From Ulva prolifera (taxonomy: Eukaryota > Chlorophyta > Ulvophyceae > Ulvales > Ulvaceae), in contig CM041196.1 of assembly GCA_023078555.1 (NCBI GenBank), forward strand, positions 3,410,001-3,474,000: 64,000 bases of DNA. Reading direction: 5' to 3'. The position numbers were made by a program, and so were the translations under genes. Below the pieces are notes generated by a model. It worked only from the letters and a program-made list of their open reading frames with translations. It was not told the origin of the DNA and did not search any database. The first letter of the stretch is position 1. Every line of letters begins with the position of its first letter. Below, piece after piece: positions 25,301 through 37,941 of the stretch.

Positions 25301-27045
25301 GCTGGTAGTATGAGAACGTCGTGTCTGAGTTGATGTTGACTGCACACAGGCTGGCCTACCATGCAGACTATGCCGCAGTGCCTTGCCGTAGCGCAAGCCA
25401 AAGGCTTGAGACTGTTTGCACTCATGTTGCCAGCAGATGCCTTTAGAAGTCTGAGGAAGAGCCTTCATGCAGCGCGTCAGCAGGAGCAGGAGCGTGCACC
25501 TCGACAATGCAGCACCGTGTGAGTTTCTGCTGGTCCAGCCACAGCCGGTCCATTCCCGCTGCGGACACAGCCATCATGTCTGATTCCCCATCCACAGCTT
25601 GGAGAACCGGCCGCGGCCCTTTGAATGCAGTTGCGGCTGCGGTATCTGACCCAGCGGCTCCGCCGGTAGCGGTGGCCCCGGCACGATGTGCCGTTGCTGC
25701 AGGCGCCGTGCTCAGCGCCGATGCATGTGCGTGGATGCGTACGGCGGCACACCAATCGGCATACAGCTCCCGGATGCTTCCTCGTGCTTGCCTGAAAGTG
25801 CCCAGGCCACTGTTTGAACATCCGGCTTCGCTTCTCGACAGGCTGTGGCCGCGTGAGCCCTGCAACATCACAATGGAATTCTACAATGAAGCCAAAGGGA
25901 CTGCCTGGAATGGCGCCCTGGACGGAAATGCCACAATGAATCAAGCCAGATCGTTGCAGGATCGAAGAGTGATAAGAGCACGACATAGCCACCCACACAC
26001 CTGGTCCCAGGAAGAGCTGCAGAACAGCTCATGGCCTGTGCGACGTCTGATCAGGGCGAACTACAGACACAAATCTACATCGCTACATGCGATACACAAG
26101 CACCAACTCTGCAGCCAGCTCACCGCCACAACGTAAGGAGAAGCAACAGCAACTGCTTGGCCTCCTGCCTGAAACGGCTGTTTGCGTGTCAGCTATGGTA
26201 ACTTGCTTTAGGTATAGTTCACGGCTCTGTTCACTGTGTCGATCTTGGAGATAAGATGGAGGCAAGCGCCTCCAGCAGTGTCCAGGAAATAGCAGCCAGC
26301 GCTGAAACTAAGAAACACAGCCTTGGCGTGTGGACTGGGAGAGCAGAAAATGTTGCATGACATGCCGCACATGTCTCATCTGGCGAGTTCCAAGCCAGCA
26401 TACCTTGGCTGACTCTGAGGAGGCGACACAAGGCATACTTGCCTGGCGTCTCAGGTCACCCAACTCCTTGCACGGTGCACTTGATGGCCGCAGTAATGTC
26501 CGTGCATCTGCCTTCCATTGTGGTCTATGATGCTTTTCTCCAAATGTGTGAGCAGGGCCAGCAGTGTTCTGGTGCTTTTGCTGCTGTATCCTGACTGAGA
26601 GTGCCTCGATTTGCCGACTGAGGGTGCCAGCCTGTTTTAAGGCACCGCCGGGAATGTTTTGCAAGCTCCTGGCGACTGCTGAGGGCGCAGCCCAGGTCTC
26701 CCCTTGAACGACGGACGCATGGCTTTTGGATGGGGGCCCGGGCCCAGACACGTGCAGGGATGCACTGGGTTTGTGTTGACGCCCGAAACCACCATATGAC
26801 TTCGACGACATTGCCACTTTTCTTGTGCCGGTAGGCACCTGCGAGTGAGTAGCACCCGTTGTCCGAGCAGAGCCAGCTGCTTCTTTTGAGCCTATACGGG
26901 CTGAGAATCGTAGAGCGGCCTGACGGGTACTTGAATTTGTGTGGTCTCTGACAGCAGATATAAGTCTACCGGGCGAAACCGGACTGGAAAGGCCTTGGTG
27001 AGAGGGCAAGGACCTGCTGCCGTTGGCCTGCACAGTCATAGCCAT
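22303..27045 (-). CDS. LRRC49: LRRC49/TPGS4-like leucine-rich repeat protein
   Basis: Exons: 27045-26404, 25859-25500, 25126-24937, 24583-24054, 23654-23229, 23001-22303; 948 residues, all phases compatible. In animals LRRC49 (TPGS4) is a subunit of the tubulin polyglutamylase complex that modifies axonemal and neuronal microtubules. After a disordered, basic N-terminus, MDRLWLDQQKLTRCCIVEG is followed by the LRR block (about residues 335-575): LSYQYNSI, LVFLDFYANSLTSLQGLYGL, VRVLMLGRNNI, LDVLDVHHNRIT, LRILNLSSNRIS, LAELNLRRNCL, LQRLFASHNKVS, LRELALDANPL. Then comes the cap TLRALNGVQLSEDE. This order matches LRRC49 rather than a generic LRR protein. An acidic/Ser/Gly insert (about 65 residues) interrupts the LRR array. 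Exon 6 carries a second short LRR run (LPLLNSLTLRQCGFRTLPQL) and a helical C-terminus (RRWRIMEECWDTVIYEVLEEW), as in LRRC49. Exon 1 is the least certain, since only its open frame and phase support it. Confidence 0.88.
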
Positions 27046-27640
27046 GCACAGCGAGACTCAAAGATATCCTGCCGAGCACCACTTTGACAGCACACCCCAA
27101 ATGGCGCAGTATCCAGGGACATGATGGCGACAGATCGAGCTCTGCTCAAAGCTTAAATCTGGACGGGGCCGACACCGACAGAGTTGTTACACTTCAGTTT
27201 GGGCCAGCGGGCGCAGAACATTCAGTACACGTTTCATAGTCCATCAGATGATTTGCATGTTTACTCGCTGATCTGGTTTGTCCACGGGATATGACGCGGT
27301 TTGCTGCAGCATTTCGGTTCAGAGACACGCATACGTACCCAACCCAAAGAGAACATGGACTGCGGGCGACGCTGTCAATATAGACATGGATTCGGTTGCA
27401 GACTAATGCGTGGAGCAGGCGTAACCACGAGTCCTATCATCGCTTGCTCCAGCAGCTCGGCCGTCCATCCAAGTCAGGCGTTTATCGAGCGGCGATGCAT
27501 GGGAAACGCTTCGGCGCATTCAGGCTCCGCGCGAGCACTGCATCAGCGTATTCCCAAAGTTCCAGCACGATCTAGTTGCTCGTCAAACGTGCCCAGTCGA
27601 TACGAGCACGCCATTGTGCACGGAGAACCTGTTGCCAGAC

Positions 27641-28979
27641 CTTGCATGTAAGACGGGACATCTCCAATGACTCTCCGAAAACAGATATCCTGGTTTGCAT
27701 TCACGGAACCTGTGGCCTTCTGGAGCTTGATCCTGGGATCATCATGTGCGAACCTGACTGCCTGCAAGCACAAGAGAGTTAACTGTACCGAAATGAAGCA
27801 CGCGCGATCGCAGTGAGATAGTCTTATTACGAAGCTCCATGTAGAACTCCATCTGTTTTCTTGCAGGTATTGTATTGCCGTTCGTTGCAAAGCCAGCTCG
27901 TGAAGCGCTTGGATTCACCCCCCATGCAGATGTTAAGCAACCACCACATCCTAGACAGGTCTGACATCTTCCTCGTTGTGCTTTCTGTCGAACTTTGAAT
28001 ACTGAACGCTGGAGTATCTGCTGATCCGTTGCAGGTGGTAGAGAATGCTCTGTCAAAGGAAGGTTAGATTCTGCAGTGCAGCAGCCAATCATTTGGCAGC
28101 AAATTAGAGCAAGGTTGAGTACCGTATTCGAGTTGTCTTGTGATCGCAGCGGCGAGGTTCCGATCATTTTCCAGCTTGTGATGCGAATGCACCTTCCAGC
28201 CCTGGACACCTCTCCAGGCACAAGCGAAATTGCAACGAATCCAGGTGATAAATCAATATGTCGATTGTGTCGCCAGACACATGCGGAGCGATGATGTCTC
28301 CTTCATTTGGATTTTAAGGATATACGCTTACCTGGTGTTCTGCGCAAACATTTTCTACCGGTTTTCGCATGACCGGTCATCCTGCATATTGAAAATTCTG
28401 AAAAATGGCAACTGATTCCAGAGACCACACTGGGCTGCGACACAAGTATTGCGGTATGTGGCTGAATTTGCGTGGGTATATTCAAGAGTGCCGCATCCAC
28501 TGCCTTCACCAACCACTGATTGAAACCATCCAGCCGTGACTGCACTTTCCGGCCCCCTTGAGTTCTCTACTATTTCAGAATCCGCCAGATGACTGCATGG
28601 ACTCTGGGACGAAAATGGCCTTGGTAATCTTGGTGGAATGAATCCATACATGTGCACTGTGGAATCACAACACATGCAGACTGCCACAGCATGTGCCTGT
28701 GTAGGTCGCTTGAGGGTCTGTGTCGAACCCAATTTCCAAGCCCTGCGCTGAACCCACACTAACCATGTCCTGTAAAAAGAAACTGGCCTCTTGCCTACGC
28801 TGACACACAAGGAACGCGGGATTGCTTTGTTGATATGTCATTCCAATCTCGCTACTCACACAACCAGTCTGCGAAGCACAAACAGCTGCTGGTAACGGTT
28901 TTGGATGGGAGACACAACCTGCAGGCACTGCTCGACGTCTATGCAAGTGCACCACAATCACATACTTCAAGCTTGGCAT
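27641..28979 (-). CDS. Unrecognised multi-exon gene candidate
   Basis: Several minus-strand segments look like exons. One spans 27771-27641, with a TTGCAG acceptor and a GT donor after TACATGCAAG; it encodes VRFAHDDPRIKLQKATGSVN and RRVIGDVPSYMQ. Another lies at about 28870-28700, with QQSNPAFLVCQRRQEASFF and GLEIGFDTDPQATYT. A third at about 28640-28420 is Ser/Pro-rich (HMYGFIPPRLPRPFSSQ). They are not in one frame, as expected for spliced exons, but I could not fix all junctions or the start and stop. No family was recognised. It lies just upstream of the LRRC49-like gene on the same strand. Confidence 0.35.
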
Positions 28980-29099
28980 TCAGCATGTTGCACCAGGCTA
29001 CAGAAGTGCGCAGCCTGCAAGCTGCGCTTCGAATGAGCAAAGGCTGCAGCCCCTGCCCATATAATCATACAGCATGCCCAATATGACTTCAGAAGATGC

Positions 29100-30396
29100 T
29101 GCGGCAATGATGTCCCCTATCAGTCTGCAGCACTCTGCGCATCGCGGCGGTGGTCGACCTGCGTTTACCCTGAGCTCAGGCTAGGAATCCAGTGCGTCCA
29201 GATCGGTGACTCACGGCCCTCTGATGTGTCTGAAAGGCAAGGACTGTGTGACGGCGTTGGCAGGTAGCCAAACCATGAAGGCACTGAATGGCGATTGCGG
29301 CACTCCCTTTCTATCCTCCACGTGGGACTTGGTACACACGCACATACCACATAAGGCACGTGCGAGGCATGCGACACCGAATTGGGTGGGGTGTGACCCA
29401 TGCGACCATAGTGATCATGGGCATTGGCCTCAAATCCGCAGATGCACAGCGCTCCCATGCATATACTGCATGCGAGCGTGGGAAAAGGTGCCAAACGCCC
29501 TGCCGCCACTGGAGGTGTCATCAGTGACCCGGCAGCAACAACTAGGTGCCCCTCTCTGTACCCAGGAAGGCCGCATGGGAGAGAGGGAGGGGGGGGGGAG
29601 GGGGGGATTTGGGCGTGGCCTCAATGTGTCAAGCTCATCTTGCCAGTCGAAGTGGCAGGCCTTGACCGACGATCGTCCTGCGTTCCTCCAAGGCTGCTAT
29701 GCCAATGTTCCGTCACTGTCAAGGGGCTGTTGCAGAGACGTGCTCACAGTGGCCCTTGTGGCGCACTCCTCGCCATCAACAGGGGAGCACCGCACCTGCT
29801 GTCCGACGCCTGAGAATAGGAGTGCCAACACCAAATGCCTCACTCTTGAGCGAAGGCCTTAGTTAGGTTGCAATTTCAGACAGGGAGAGGAACGACGCCG
29901 GATGCACGGTTTCGCGAGTACATGACAGCGCTAGCATCAGCCTGCCGCCGAGTCCGTGTTCATGCCCTTCCGGAACCGCGGTGCTGTCGAACAGCGACGA
30001 TGCCCATTGCAGGATGTTGACCCGTTCTATATGTAGTGTGTGATGCCACCCAGGCTGATGGGCAGTGACTAAGGCCACGAGACAGCCGTTCATTGGTAGG
30101 CCATGCACAGCGCGGCTGCATTGTGAGTGCCGGTCCGGATTCTTCGGGATCCGGCCGAACACTGCTCAGACACTGCCTAGTCAAACCCCCGATACTCGTA
30201 CCCCCTACCCTCCCGAAATCTCTAATTGTGCATTTTTATGTTGATGTCTGTGCTGAATTACATGGTGCATGGATACAGTCAAGCCTTGATGCAGAAGAAG
30301 AGCACGCATTGACGAACGTCTGCCGGGATTTCAGTAAACAACATATTCGGTGCTCCAACAGCACAGCCCCGACGCGAAACAGTGCCGAAAGCAGCC
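29100..30396. other. Intergenic, upstream of the DJ-1-like gene
   Basis: There is no convincing gene. A G-rich run with stretches of ten and seven G lies at about 29580-29608. The last few hundred bases before 30397 are the probable promoter and 5' UTR of the DJ-1/PfpI gene; no TATA box stands out. Confidence 0.45.
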
Positions 30397-31781
30397 ATGT
30401 CGAAGCGAATTGCAATCATCTCAACATCTGCTTCCGAAATGGCGGGTCAGCCAACTGGATGCTGGTGTGATCCTTGGGCTATGAGCGAAGATGCATTTAC
30501 TCGGTCGACCTGCAAGGCCAGTTCTGACCACACGTTCATGGCTACAATTATTCGTCACAGAGTTGCGTACATGAGTCCTTCAGAAAGTCCTTTCATGAAC
30601 ATGTGCTGCATGATTATCTCACAGGTCCCAAGTGTCATTGACTCGATTCTACCATTGAAGAACATTTTCGGGTCGAGCAGCAAGTGAACGCAAGTCACAG
30701 AATTTTGCAGAGATCACCATGTTGAAAACTCCCCACTCGTGCAAGCATATGCCAATTTCAGCTATGTCTGCAGGGCGGAGGAGATCATGGCACCCATCCT
30801 TGCCTTCAAAAGCAGTGGATATGACGTGTCTGTCTACTCCCCTGCAGGCGGGAAGATTCCCATTGACGAGGCATCCCTCAATCCACCATTTCGGACGGAG
30901 GAGGTAGACAAGTTCCTTGAGGACGGTGCGGCTTCCACAGCTGCATCAGTGTCGTGAGCAGGGCATATGCAGCACACCTTACTGGTTGATCATCCCACGA
31001 TTGACAGCGTTGACTGACCTTCCCCCCTGCAACATGCCGCTCTCTGCAGCCCATGATCAGTCTAGCATCTCATTTTGAGCATTGTGAAGCCGTTCTGTGA
31101 CATCGCGCTTGTGCAGAAGCTCTCAAGGGCATGTTGGACAACAGCGAGCCAGTTTCAGCTATGCCAGGACCGGAAACGTTTGATGCTGTTTACATCCCAG
31201 GTGGTCATGGAGCGTGTGTGGATCTGCCTTCGGATGCGGGCGTCCAACACGCGATTGCCGCCATGTTCGATGCAGGCAAGGTCGTCTCATCTGTGTGCCA
31301 TGGCCCAGCTGCATTCGCTGATGTGAAGCTGGCGTCCGGTGAGTACATGGTGAAAGGCAAGAAGGTATGACTTCGTCCGACAGCTGAGCCCGGTAGCTAA
31401 CATTGACATGATCTCACGATGACAGTGCTTCATCGGCACTGTTGGCGCTGTACATGCGCTTGTATTCTGCAGCCACCCAGCGTCGGAGTCAAGGTTCAGT
31501 GAAGCATACAACAGCTGCTGCTACAAGCAATATCGACAGCACACAGCTGGCATGTGCTGCTGCAGGTCACTGGCTTCAGCAACACTGAGGAAGCTGCGGT
31601 TGGTAAGACCGAGACTGTGCCATTCTCCCTGGAGGACAAGCTGCAGGAGCTCGGTGGGGAGTACAGCAAGGCGCCTGAGGATTGGGCCGAGTATGCTGTT
31701 GCTGATGGAAACCTTGTGACTGGCCAGAATCCATCCTCAAGCAAGGCCGTCGCTCAGCTGGTTCTCGACTGTCTGGCGTAG
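30397..31781 (+). CDS. DJ-1/PfpI family protein (Hsp31-like)
   Basis: Exons 30397-30464, 30774-30925, 31117-31364 and 31566-31781 give 227 residues with all phases closing. The fold is the class I glutamine-amidotransferase-like DJ-1/PfpI domain. The start MSKRIAIISTSASEM and PTGCWAEE, the SVYSPAGGKIPIDE segment, VYIPGGHG (residues 99-106), the nucleophile elbow SSVCHGPA with Cys134-His135, and VTGFSNTEE match the Hsp31/glyoxalase-III-like branch. Glu14 is the likely acidic partner of the cysteine. Members act as glutathione-independent glyoxalases or protein chaperones against methylglyoxal and oxidative stress; which activity applies here is inferred. No transit peptide is visible, so it is probably cytosolic. 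The ATG at 30397 is chosen because it gives the family's exact N-terminus. The donors are GTGTGA, GTGCGG and GTATGA. Confidence 0.93.
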
Positions 31782-33186
31782 GAGGTCGATACCTGACAGG
31801 CAACGGATAGCCTGGTCACATGATTGAGCCTGCTCCCGTGGGTACCGGCAGCACTCAATGTGATGCTGTGTCATAGGAGTAGCGAGCACATCTGGAGCGT
31901 GAATTGTTTGCTTGGAAGACTTCTGACATACATGGTAGTTGCAGCACGAATGCGAGTCTTGGTCCCCATCATGGATCTTATCTGTATTATGCCTGAGCCA
32001 CGGCGACACTGCCATACAAGCAAGCGTCTTCCGTAATATGTTTGCGATCGCGGCACAGAATTGATCTGGCAATCGCCAGTCTGATTTTGTAACACCCACC
32101 GCCTTGACCTGGTTCTCTCTGGGTGCTTGCTCGAGGCTGCCACAACCGAGTTGAATGCTGGGCCTCAGTGATAGACACAGAATTTGGAGTTTAATGAACC
32201 ACAGATCCTGCACCCACTCGTGCTGGTATGCGTTTACGCTTGTTTTAGCATCTGGAGCATGACAGCAGATATGGAATGCGGTTCCGTGAGACTTCTGGAG
32301 GCCTGAGTTCAGGGCCACATATGCAACCGTCATTCTTCTCTGCTCAGCTCGCTATCATGAGCTCTTATCGTGACTTGAAGATTGTTTTGAGCGTGTCTAT
32401 GAAAGCACACTACTGCTGCCATCGACAAGCAAGACGTGCTATTCACACAGCCAGACCAGCTAAATCCGAGCTTCCTGCCACCATGCCTGAGCCTTGACAC
32501 AGGCAAAGGTCCTTCACGGAGGATCTGCCAGCCATATAAAACACCGCCCGCATGTCTTTCCACAACCCTGCTACCACAGGAAACCTCTGCTCAACACCTG
32601 CAGCGGCCCAGCCCTCGCGCCGCGTCCCGGCTACAGAATCCTCACCACTCGCCGATGGATTGATCCTGGCCATACAGGAGACACTTCACGGCGAACTCCT
32701 GGCCGCCGCGACTCTGAGGTGTGGCGGGCATCTGCGCTGCCTTCTGTCATGGACCGCATGGGTCCGTCTTGACCCCCCGGACCATAAACTACAGGGATGG
32801 TATTTGCATCAGACGCCAGCTGGCGGCTGTTGCCTGGTCCCGCGGGCCTGTGCTTGTTGCGCAGGCCGCTGCGCCTGCACTCGGCACCCCCCCTTGCACG
32901 CAGTGGCGCACGTGCGATGTATTGAGTTGCACACCCCCTCCTGTAAAAACACAATGCCTCATGCACATCAGATTGCACACACTAGCGAGGCAGCGAAGCT
33001 GACGAGCTAGAGCAGATCAAGATGTGAAAACTGCATCCTGTTGTCTGCGTACCATACGTGTACAACGCCTCATGTGCACATGCATGGTGCGACGCTTCCC
33101 TGGCAAGTGTGAGTTCAGGGCCGTCTGGAATGCAAGGAAGGTCTAGGCAGATGAGTGCGCACCTGTGACCACACAGGCTCCGCAGG
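31782..33186. other. Intergenic between convergent genes
   Basis: Between the 3' end of the DJ-1-like gene (+) and the stop of the membrane-protein gene (-). No motif-bearing frame was found. A TGTAA at 32088-32092 (+), about 300 bases after the DJ-1 stop, may be its poly(A) signal. Confidence 0.45.
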
Positions 33187-35834
33187 TTACACGGGGATCA
33201 GCCGGACGAGCGGGCAGTCGGCGAGATCTGCATCCGAGAGGCCTGCGGCGCGGCCGGCGCCGGCGATCGGCAGAATCACCCAGAACACCAGTACCCCGAC
33301 GGCGGCAAGCGGTACGGTGGAGGCCTCGACGGCGCTGGACGACCACCGCGGCGCGATGACGGGCGCAAGGAGGACCGTGGAGAGGATGGCCGCAATGGCG
33401 CCTGCCGCGGACGAGGCCCCGAGCGCGATCTCGGAGAAGAGCAGCGTGAGCGCCGTACCTGTGCGCCGTGAGCTGTCACTTTCAGCCGCAACGTGGCACA
33501 CATAGCTGCTGCGGATTGGGAACGGCGCTTTGCAAGCATGCGGGTGGATGGGGGGACAGGCGCCGCCACTGCAACACAGAAAGGTACTACCCCACAGCGC
33601 CTACATGGGCACAGGAAACTTGGAGTTTGATGCAGCTGCCGTCACTGCGGGCATCATCTGTACTACGATGGTGCCCGTTGACAGCTTGGATCGCGCAGTG
33701 AAGGTGATCAAGCTGCTGTGATGCCAACCAGACTGTTGCCGACTCGAAAGGGCGTGCGACCGTGCGCGGCAAGGTTGGGGGGCGCCAGGAGGGGCCGCAC
33801 ATGCGAGCAGGAGGAGGTTGGAGAGGTTCCGGTATGTCATCGCGACCTTGCGCAGCCGCTTCCTGTCCCGCAGCGGCCACAGCGTCACGCGCGCCGCGGT
33901 GTCGACGCTCCACCACGTCAGCAGCCCCCACGCGAGCGGCGACGCGCCGTACGCCACCGAGCACTCGTCGCCCAGCAGCACCGCGGCCATGCTGCCTGTG
34001 AGTGCCAGCATGGCCAGCATGATGGTGATGCGCATGATGCCGTACCTGCACGGCGACGCCTGGTCATGCGCGCTGTGGCGGCGTCCGCGTACATCCTCTC
34101 TGGGATGGATCCTTGCCCATGACAAGCCAGACACGGCGCAGCGAAACAACTACGGCTTTCACTGTAGGGTTTGCTGAAGATATACGAGTACATCAGGCAT
34201 GGGCGTCGGTCCATGAAGCCTGCTACAACATGGGGGTGGCAGCGGCATCTCCTGCGCATGTGCTCCCAGCGTGCCGCACACCCGAGAAGTGACACACGCG
34301 CCAGGAGCCACAGCGATGGGCAGCAGGCACAACCAGGCTTCACGCAGCAGCAGCTGCACAATAAAAAGCTTGATGCTCAGCCACGGCCGCAGAGACCCCC
34401 CAAACAGCAATGTTGGACTGCTCCACATAAACCCCGGGTGTGCAAAAGCGCGTCCGCACAGTGCCGACCTGGCCCCATCCACATCACGCTGCCGCCACGA
34501 CTAAGTCACCCATTCCTAGGTGCAGCCCAGCCTTTACAAAGGGAGGGAGCAAAGCGGTCATGTGGCCAGGTGCAGATCTGGTAGGACACAGGGGTGGATT
34601 TGGCGCACCTGCGCTCGACGAGAACCCCGGACACCACAGCGCAGCCCCCCACCAGCAGCAGGTGCCACACCGACTCGTGCACGAGCACGGACGCGAGGTA
34701 TCGCCACGGCTCCCCGGACGCCTTCATCACCGCGGCCCCGACGCCACCCCACTCCACGAGGTACACCCCCTCCCCGATGCGCTCATTGTCTGAAATGTAG
34801 ACGTCCCACAGCCGCTGCGGGCCCCATGGCAGCCCGGGCGTGTCCGGCAGAACCCCCCCCTCGGCCGCGACGACACCCTCAAGCCACGCGCGGCGCTGCC
34901 CGGCCGCAAAGAACGTCGTCATCGCCATGCACGCGGTGACGAACACGAGGACGAGCGAGGCGTTGAGGCCGAGGAGGGTCGGCGTCATGAAATCGAAGAT
35001 TATCATCGCCGCCATGTAGAGATGGCCTCGGAGGGCCTGGCCGGCGGGGAGCTTCTGCGGCTCGAAGCGGCCGCCGGATGGCACGATGGAGTTGTACAGG
35101 GTTTTGAGGGTGGCGAGGTACTTTGCGCGGCCGCGGCGGCGCTTGTTCTTGAGGATCTCGCGCCGGATCAGGCGGTACCGGAAGCCGTGCTTGAACTGCT
35201 TGCGCATCGCCTCGTACTCCGGGTCAGCCGCGTCGTCGACCATACCCGTGAGCGCTGAGGGGAGGCTGCTGGCGGCGGCGGTGGCCGGCGGGGTCGTCGA
35301 GCCATTGCGTTTGCGGGACGGGCTGCGGCTGTTGTGGGAGGGGGTGCGGTGCGGGGTGGTCGGGCGGGAGGGCACTGCCACGTTGCCGGCGTTGATGGTC
35401 TCCAGTGCTGCGTCCTCGTTCCCGGCGGCGCCGGTGGGGGTGATAGGGGGGTTGAGGGTGCCGTCGGCGGTGGCGGGGTCAGCGTCTAGGTCCCCCGTGC
35501 GCATGCGACGCTGGAATGCGCGGTGGGAATCCATTGGCTTTTCGGCGACGAGGAGCCGCGCGTAATGCGCGATGCGCTGGCTCGGGCCGATGTTAGCCGT
35601 GTTGCCACGGTGTAAACCGGCGTTTGGCGAGTCAGCAACGGCGAAGTCTTGTCCGAACTCGTTGGGAGGTACGTAGCGGGCCGAGCCTCGAGAGTCGGGC
35701 GGTCGATGCGCATGTCTGGACTCACCTGGGCGACGAGATCCTGGGTCATACTGGCTGTCTCGATTTCGTTCAGCTCTGGATCTATCCCTCGATGGCTGCC
35801 TTGGCTGGCCTGCGTCCGGATGGTACGAGGGCAT
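33187..35834 (-). CDS. Unknown multi-pass membrane protein
   Basis: Exons 35834-34609, 34417-34163, 34045-33801 and 33458-33187 give 665 residues with phases that close. The first 230 residues are disordered and rich in Arg, Ser, Pro and Asn with RS-like stretches. A basic helical region (KHGFRYRLIRREILKNKRRRG) follows. Then come about seven or eight membrane segments, including YMAAMIIFDFMTPTLLGL, SLVLVFVTACMAMTTFF, VWHLLLVGGCAVVSGVLVE, IKLFIVQLLLREAWLCLLPI, RITIMLAMLALTGSMAAVLL, a long one spanning the last intron (NLLLLACTALTLLFSEIALG), AILSTVLLAPVI and LAAVGVLVFWVILPIAG. The HESVWHLLL segment recalls rhomboid helix 2, but no catalytic GxSG follows. I do not recognise the family; a transporter or an organelle membrane protein are both possible. 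The start at 35834 is the longest-frame choice; later Met residues could serve. Confidence 0.68.
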
Positions 35835-37941
35835 GATTTGTCACACCGGGCTAGGCGTGGGCAAAGTGCCCGGACAAGGCAGCCCTCGGATTTCAGCTCA
35901 CTGAAAAGAGACTTTTATGCGCAGTGTTTGGTATCCTGTATGGTGCTTTGGCTACCTACACATTGCGCGAACGATTGCGACATTAGCAACTCCAAGCATT
36001 GCGTCAGCAGGTCCTGATCACCAAACGCATCGCACATGAAGCAGGCAGTGCAGCCAGTACGAGTGTTACTGCAGGGACTTCAGGGAATACCTTGAGCCTG
36101 GGAGAGACTTGGGAAGCGATGTTGAGCTGGCGATGAACGCGGCAAGCCCCGAGCCCTGAATTGAGCAGTGCACCACTAGAAGGAGCAACACAGTGGACGA
36201 TTTAGTTCCTGTGTAATGATATTTGTCAGCTTGAGGCTGCGATCGACCGCTGACAGAAACGGAATGGACGGTAAAGCGGGCAGCGTTTCCGGAAATGATT
36301 AGCCCGCAGATCGAAACAGGCTAGCAGCTACAGCGTTTAGGTGTCAATATTATGCTGTTGATTGCATGGGGCGAGGTCAACATCAATCCCGTGGCAGTGC
36401 TAGTTACTAACGTATCATGCCACGCGCCCCATGCACAACACACGGATGGTACGAGCGAACACCTATGCTATCTCTATAGATCGGTGGAGTGCGGCATGAA
36501 GCGAACGCCATGATGAGGTAATGTCGACAGCGGCCGTCATTCAGCCAGCGATCTTTCTTGTGTACAAATGTGCGAATCCCGGTGTGTCAGGCGCATCGGC
36601 AGTAAATGATGCGACATGCTCCTCGGGCAAACTGTGTCACCAATCAGCAGGGCAAAGAAGGCGTGCCACCTTCACGTGCGAAGGGAGGAGATACATACAA
36701 GTTTTGTGGCTGATGCTCGAACACCGAGGATTGGCTGAACTGTTGCGCAAAGCTCGACAGCTCTGCGTGTGCGCAAATGCAGTACACGTTTGAAACTGCA
36801 CGGAGGACAGTGACCTCCCACACTGTTGATGCAGCGTTCTACTTTGACGAAGTTGCGCAAACCGCCCTAATGCCTGCCAAAGCCCTGTGCAACCACGCTC
36901 TTTTCTACAACATGACAGACAGAACTGCAGTCATGCCCCACGTTGACACCAATGTGTGATCGCACCTCGTTATTCCAGACGTCCAACAACTGGAGGAATC
37001 GTCACGATGTGGTACTGTCTGCGAAGCAAGCCCGGATGTTCGGACATGGATGATCATTTGCCTTGCCAGGCGAGCCGCTGTATCTCGTCAAAGAAATATC
37101 AGGACTCATACGGGCCTGTCCCACAGAAGCCGTCTTGTATGCACACTGCTGGTACGAGTTGAAAATCGGTGTTACTACTGCGGCTGATGTCTGCCCCACC
37201 AAACTCTGCACTACATCGCCCCGGATCCCGGACTTGTCAATGTCTGAAAGGACACGACATTAGGCGGACGTGGATCGAGTGGCCAATTTCCATAGTCACA
37301 GACATGCACCGGGCCTGGATAGCAGCACAATGTACAGATGAAGACTTTACAAATCTACCCACTGAGCCCGATTGAATCAATCCTGCCTGCACCCAGACAC
37401 CATCTCGCGTCATCACTGCTAGAAGGGCACTGGTGATTGAGCTCCTGCTGCCCCCACACCACTCGCAAGGCGACCGACACAGTCAGGGTGAAAGCTACAG
37501 CTGCTCTGAGTCAGAGCACGAGGACCGGTTGCCGCCATTCCACACAAACACATTTCCATTCACACCCTCGCAATCAACTGCATGTTGACACTCAACCCTC
37601 GGGAATGGCTTATCGCACGTAACAGCGGCTAGCAGCTGCAGCCGCGTTTCACGGCCCTCAAGGCCCTTGCAGGACAGGTTTCTCTCAACAGCAGGCGATG
37701 CATCACACACCCACCGCTATGCACCTGCACTGCATGGCCCATTCCACTCGCCTGCCATCCCACTCTCGCACCCACATGACCATCCGCACACCAAGCGGCA
37801 TGTTCCACTTGCCCGCGGCAACAACATGGGCATGCCCCAAAAACGCAACGCAAAAGCATTCAGGAAAATAATGCTGGCATGATCACTTCTGCCATCAGAA
37901 CGTCTCATCATCAGACCATCTCATCGCACACGCACGGCCAT
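35835..37941. other. Intergenic, no gene seen
   Basis: About 2.1 kb between the 5' end of the membrane-protein gene and the 3' end of the BIO3-BIO1 gene (both minus strand). Frames are short and without recognisable motifs on either strand, and base composition is lower in GC than the flanking exons. Confidence 0.55.

Noticed and set aside
31365-31565. Possible extra coding between the last two exons of the DJ-1-like gene
   Set aside because: The intron removal gives the family's KGKKVTGF junction exactly; the retained version would insert stops.
33601-33720. Extra exon of the membrane-protein gene (frame with STGTIVVQMMPAVTAAAS)
   Set aside because: No acceptor and donor pair keeps phase with both neighbours, whereas the direct join forms a continuous membrane helix.
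34506-35834. Rhomboid protease, suggested by the HESVWHLLL segment in a membrane helix
   Set aside because: The following exons contain no GxSG serine motif or catalytic His pattern, so a rhomboid call is not supported.
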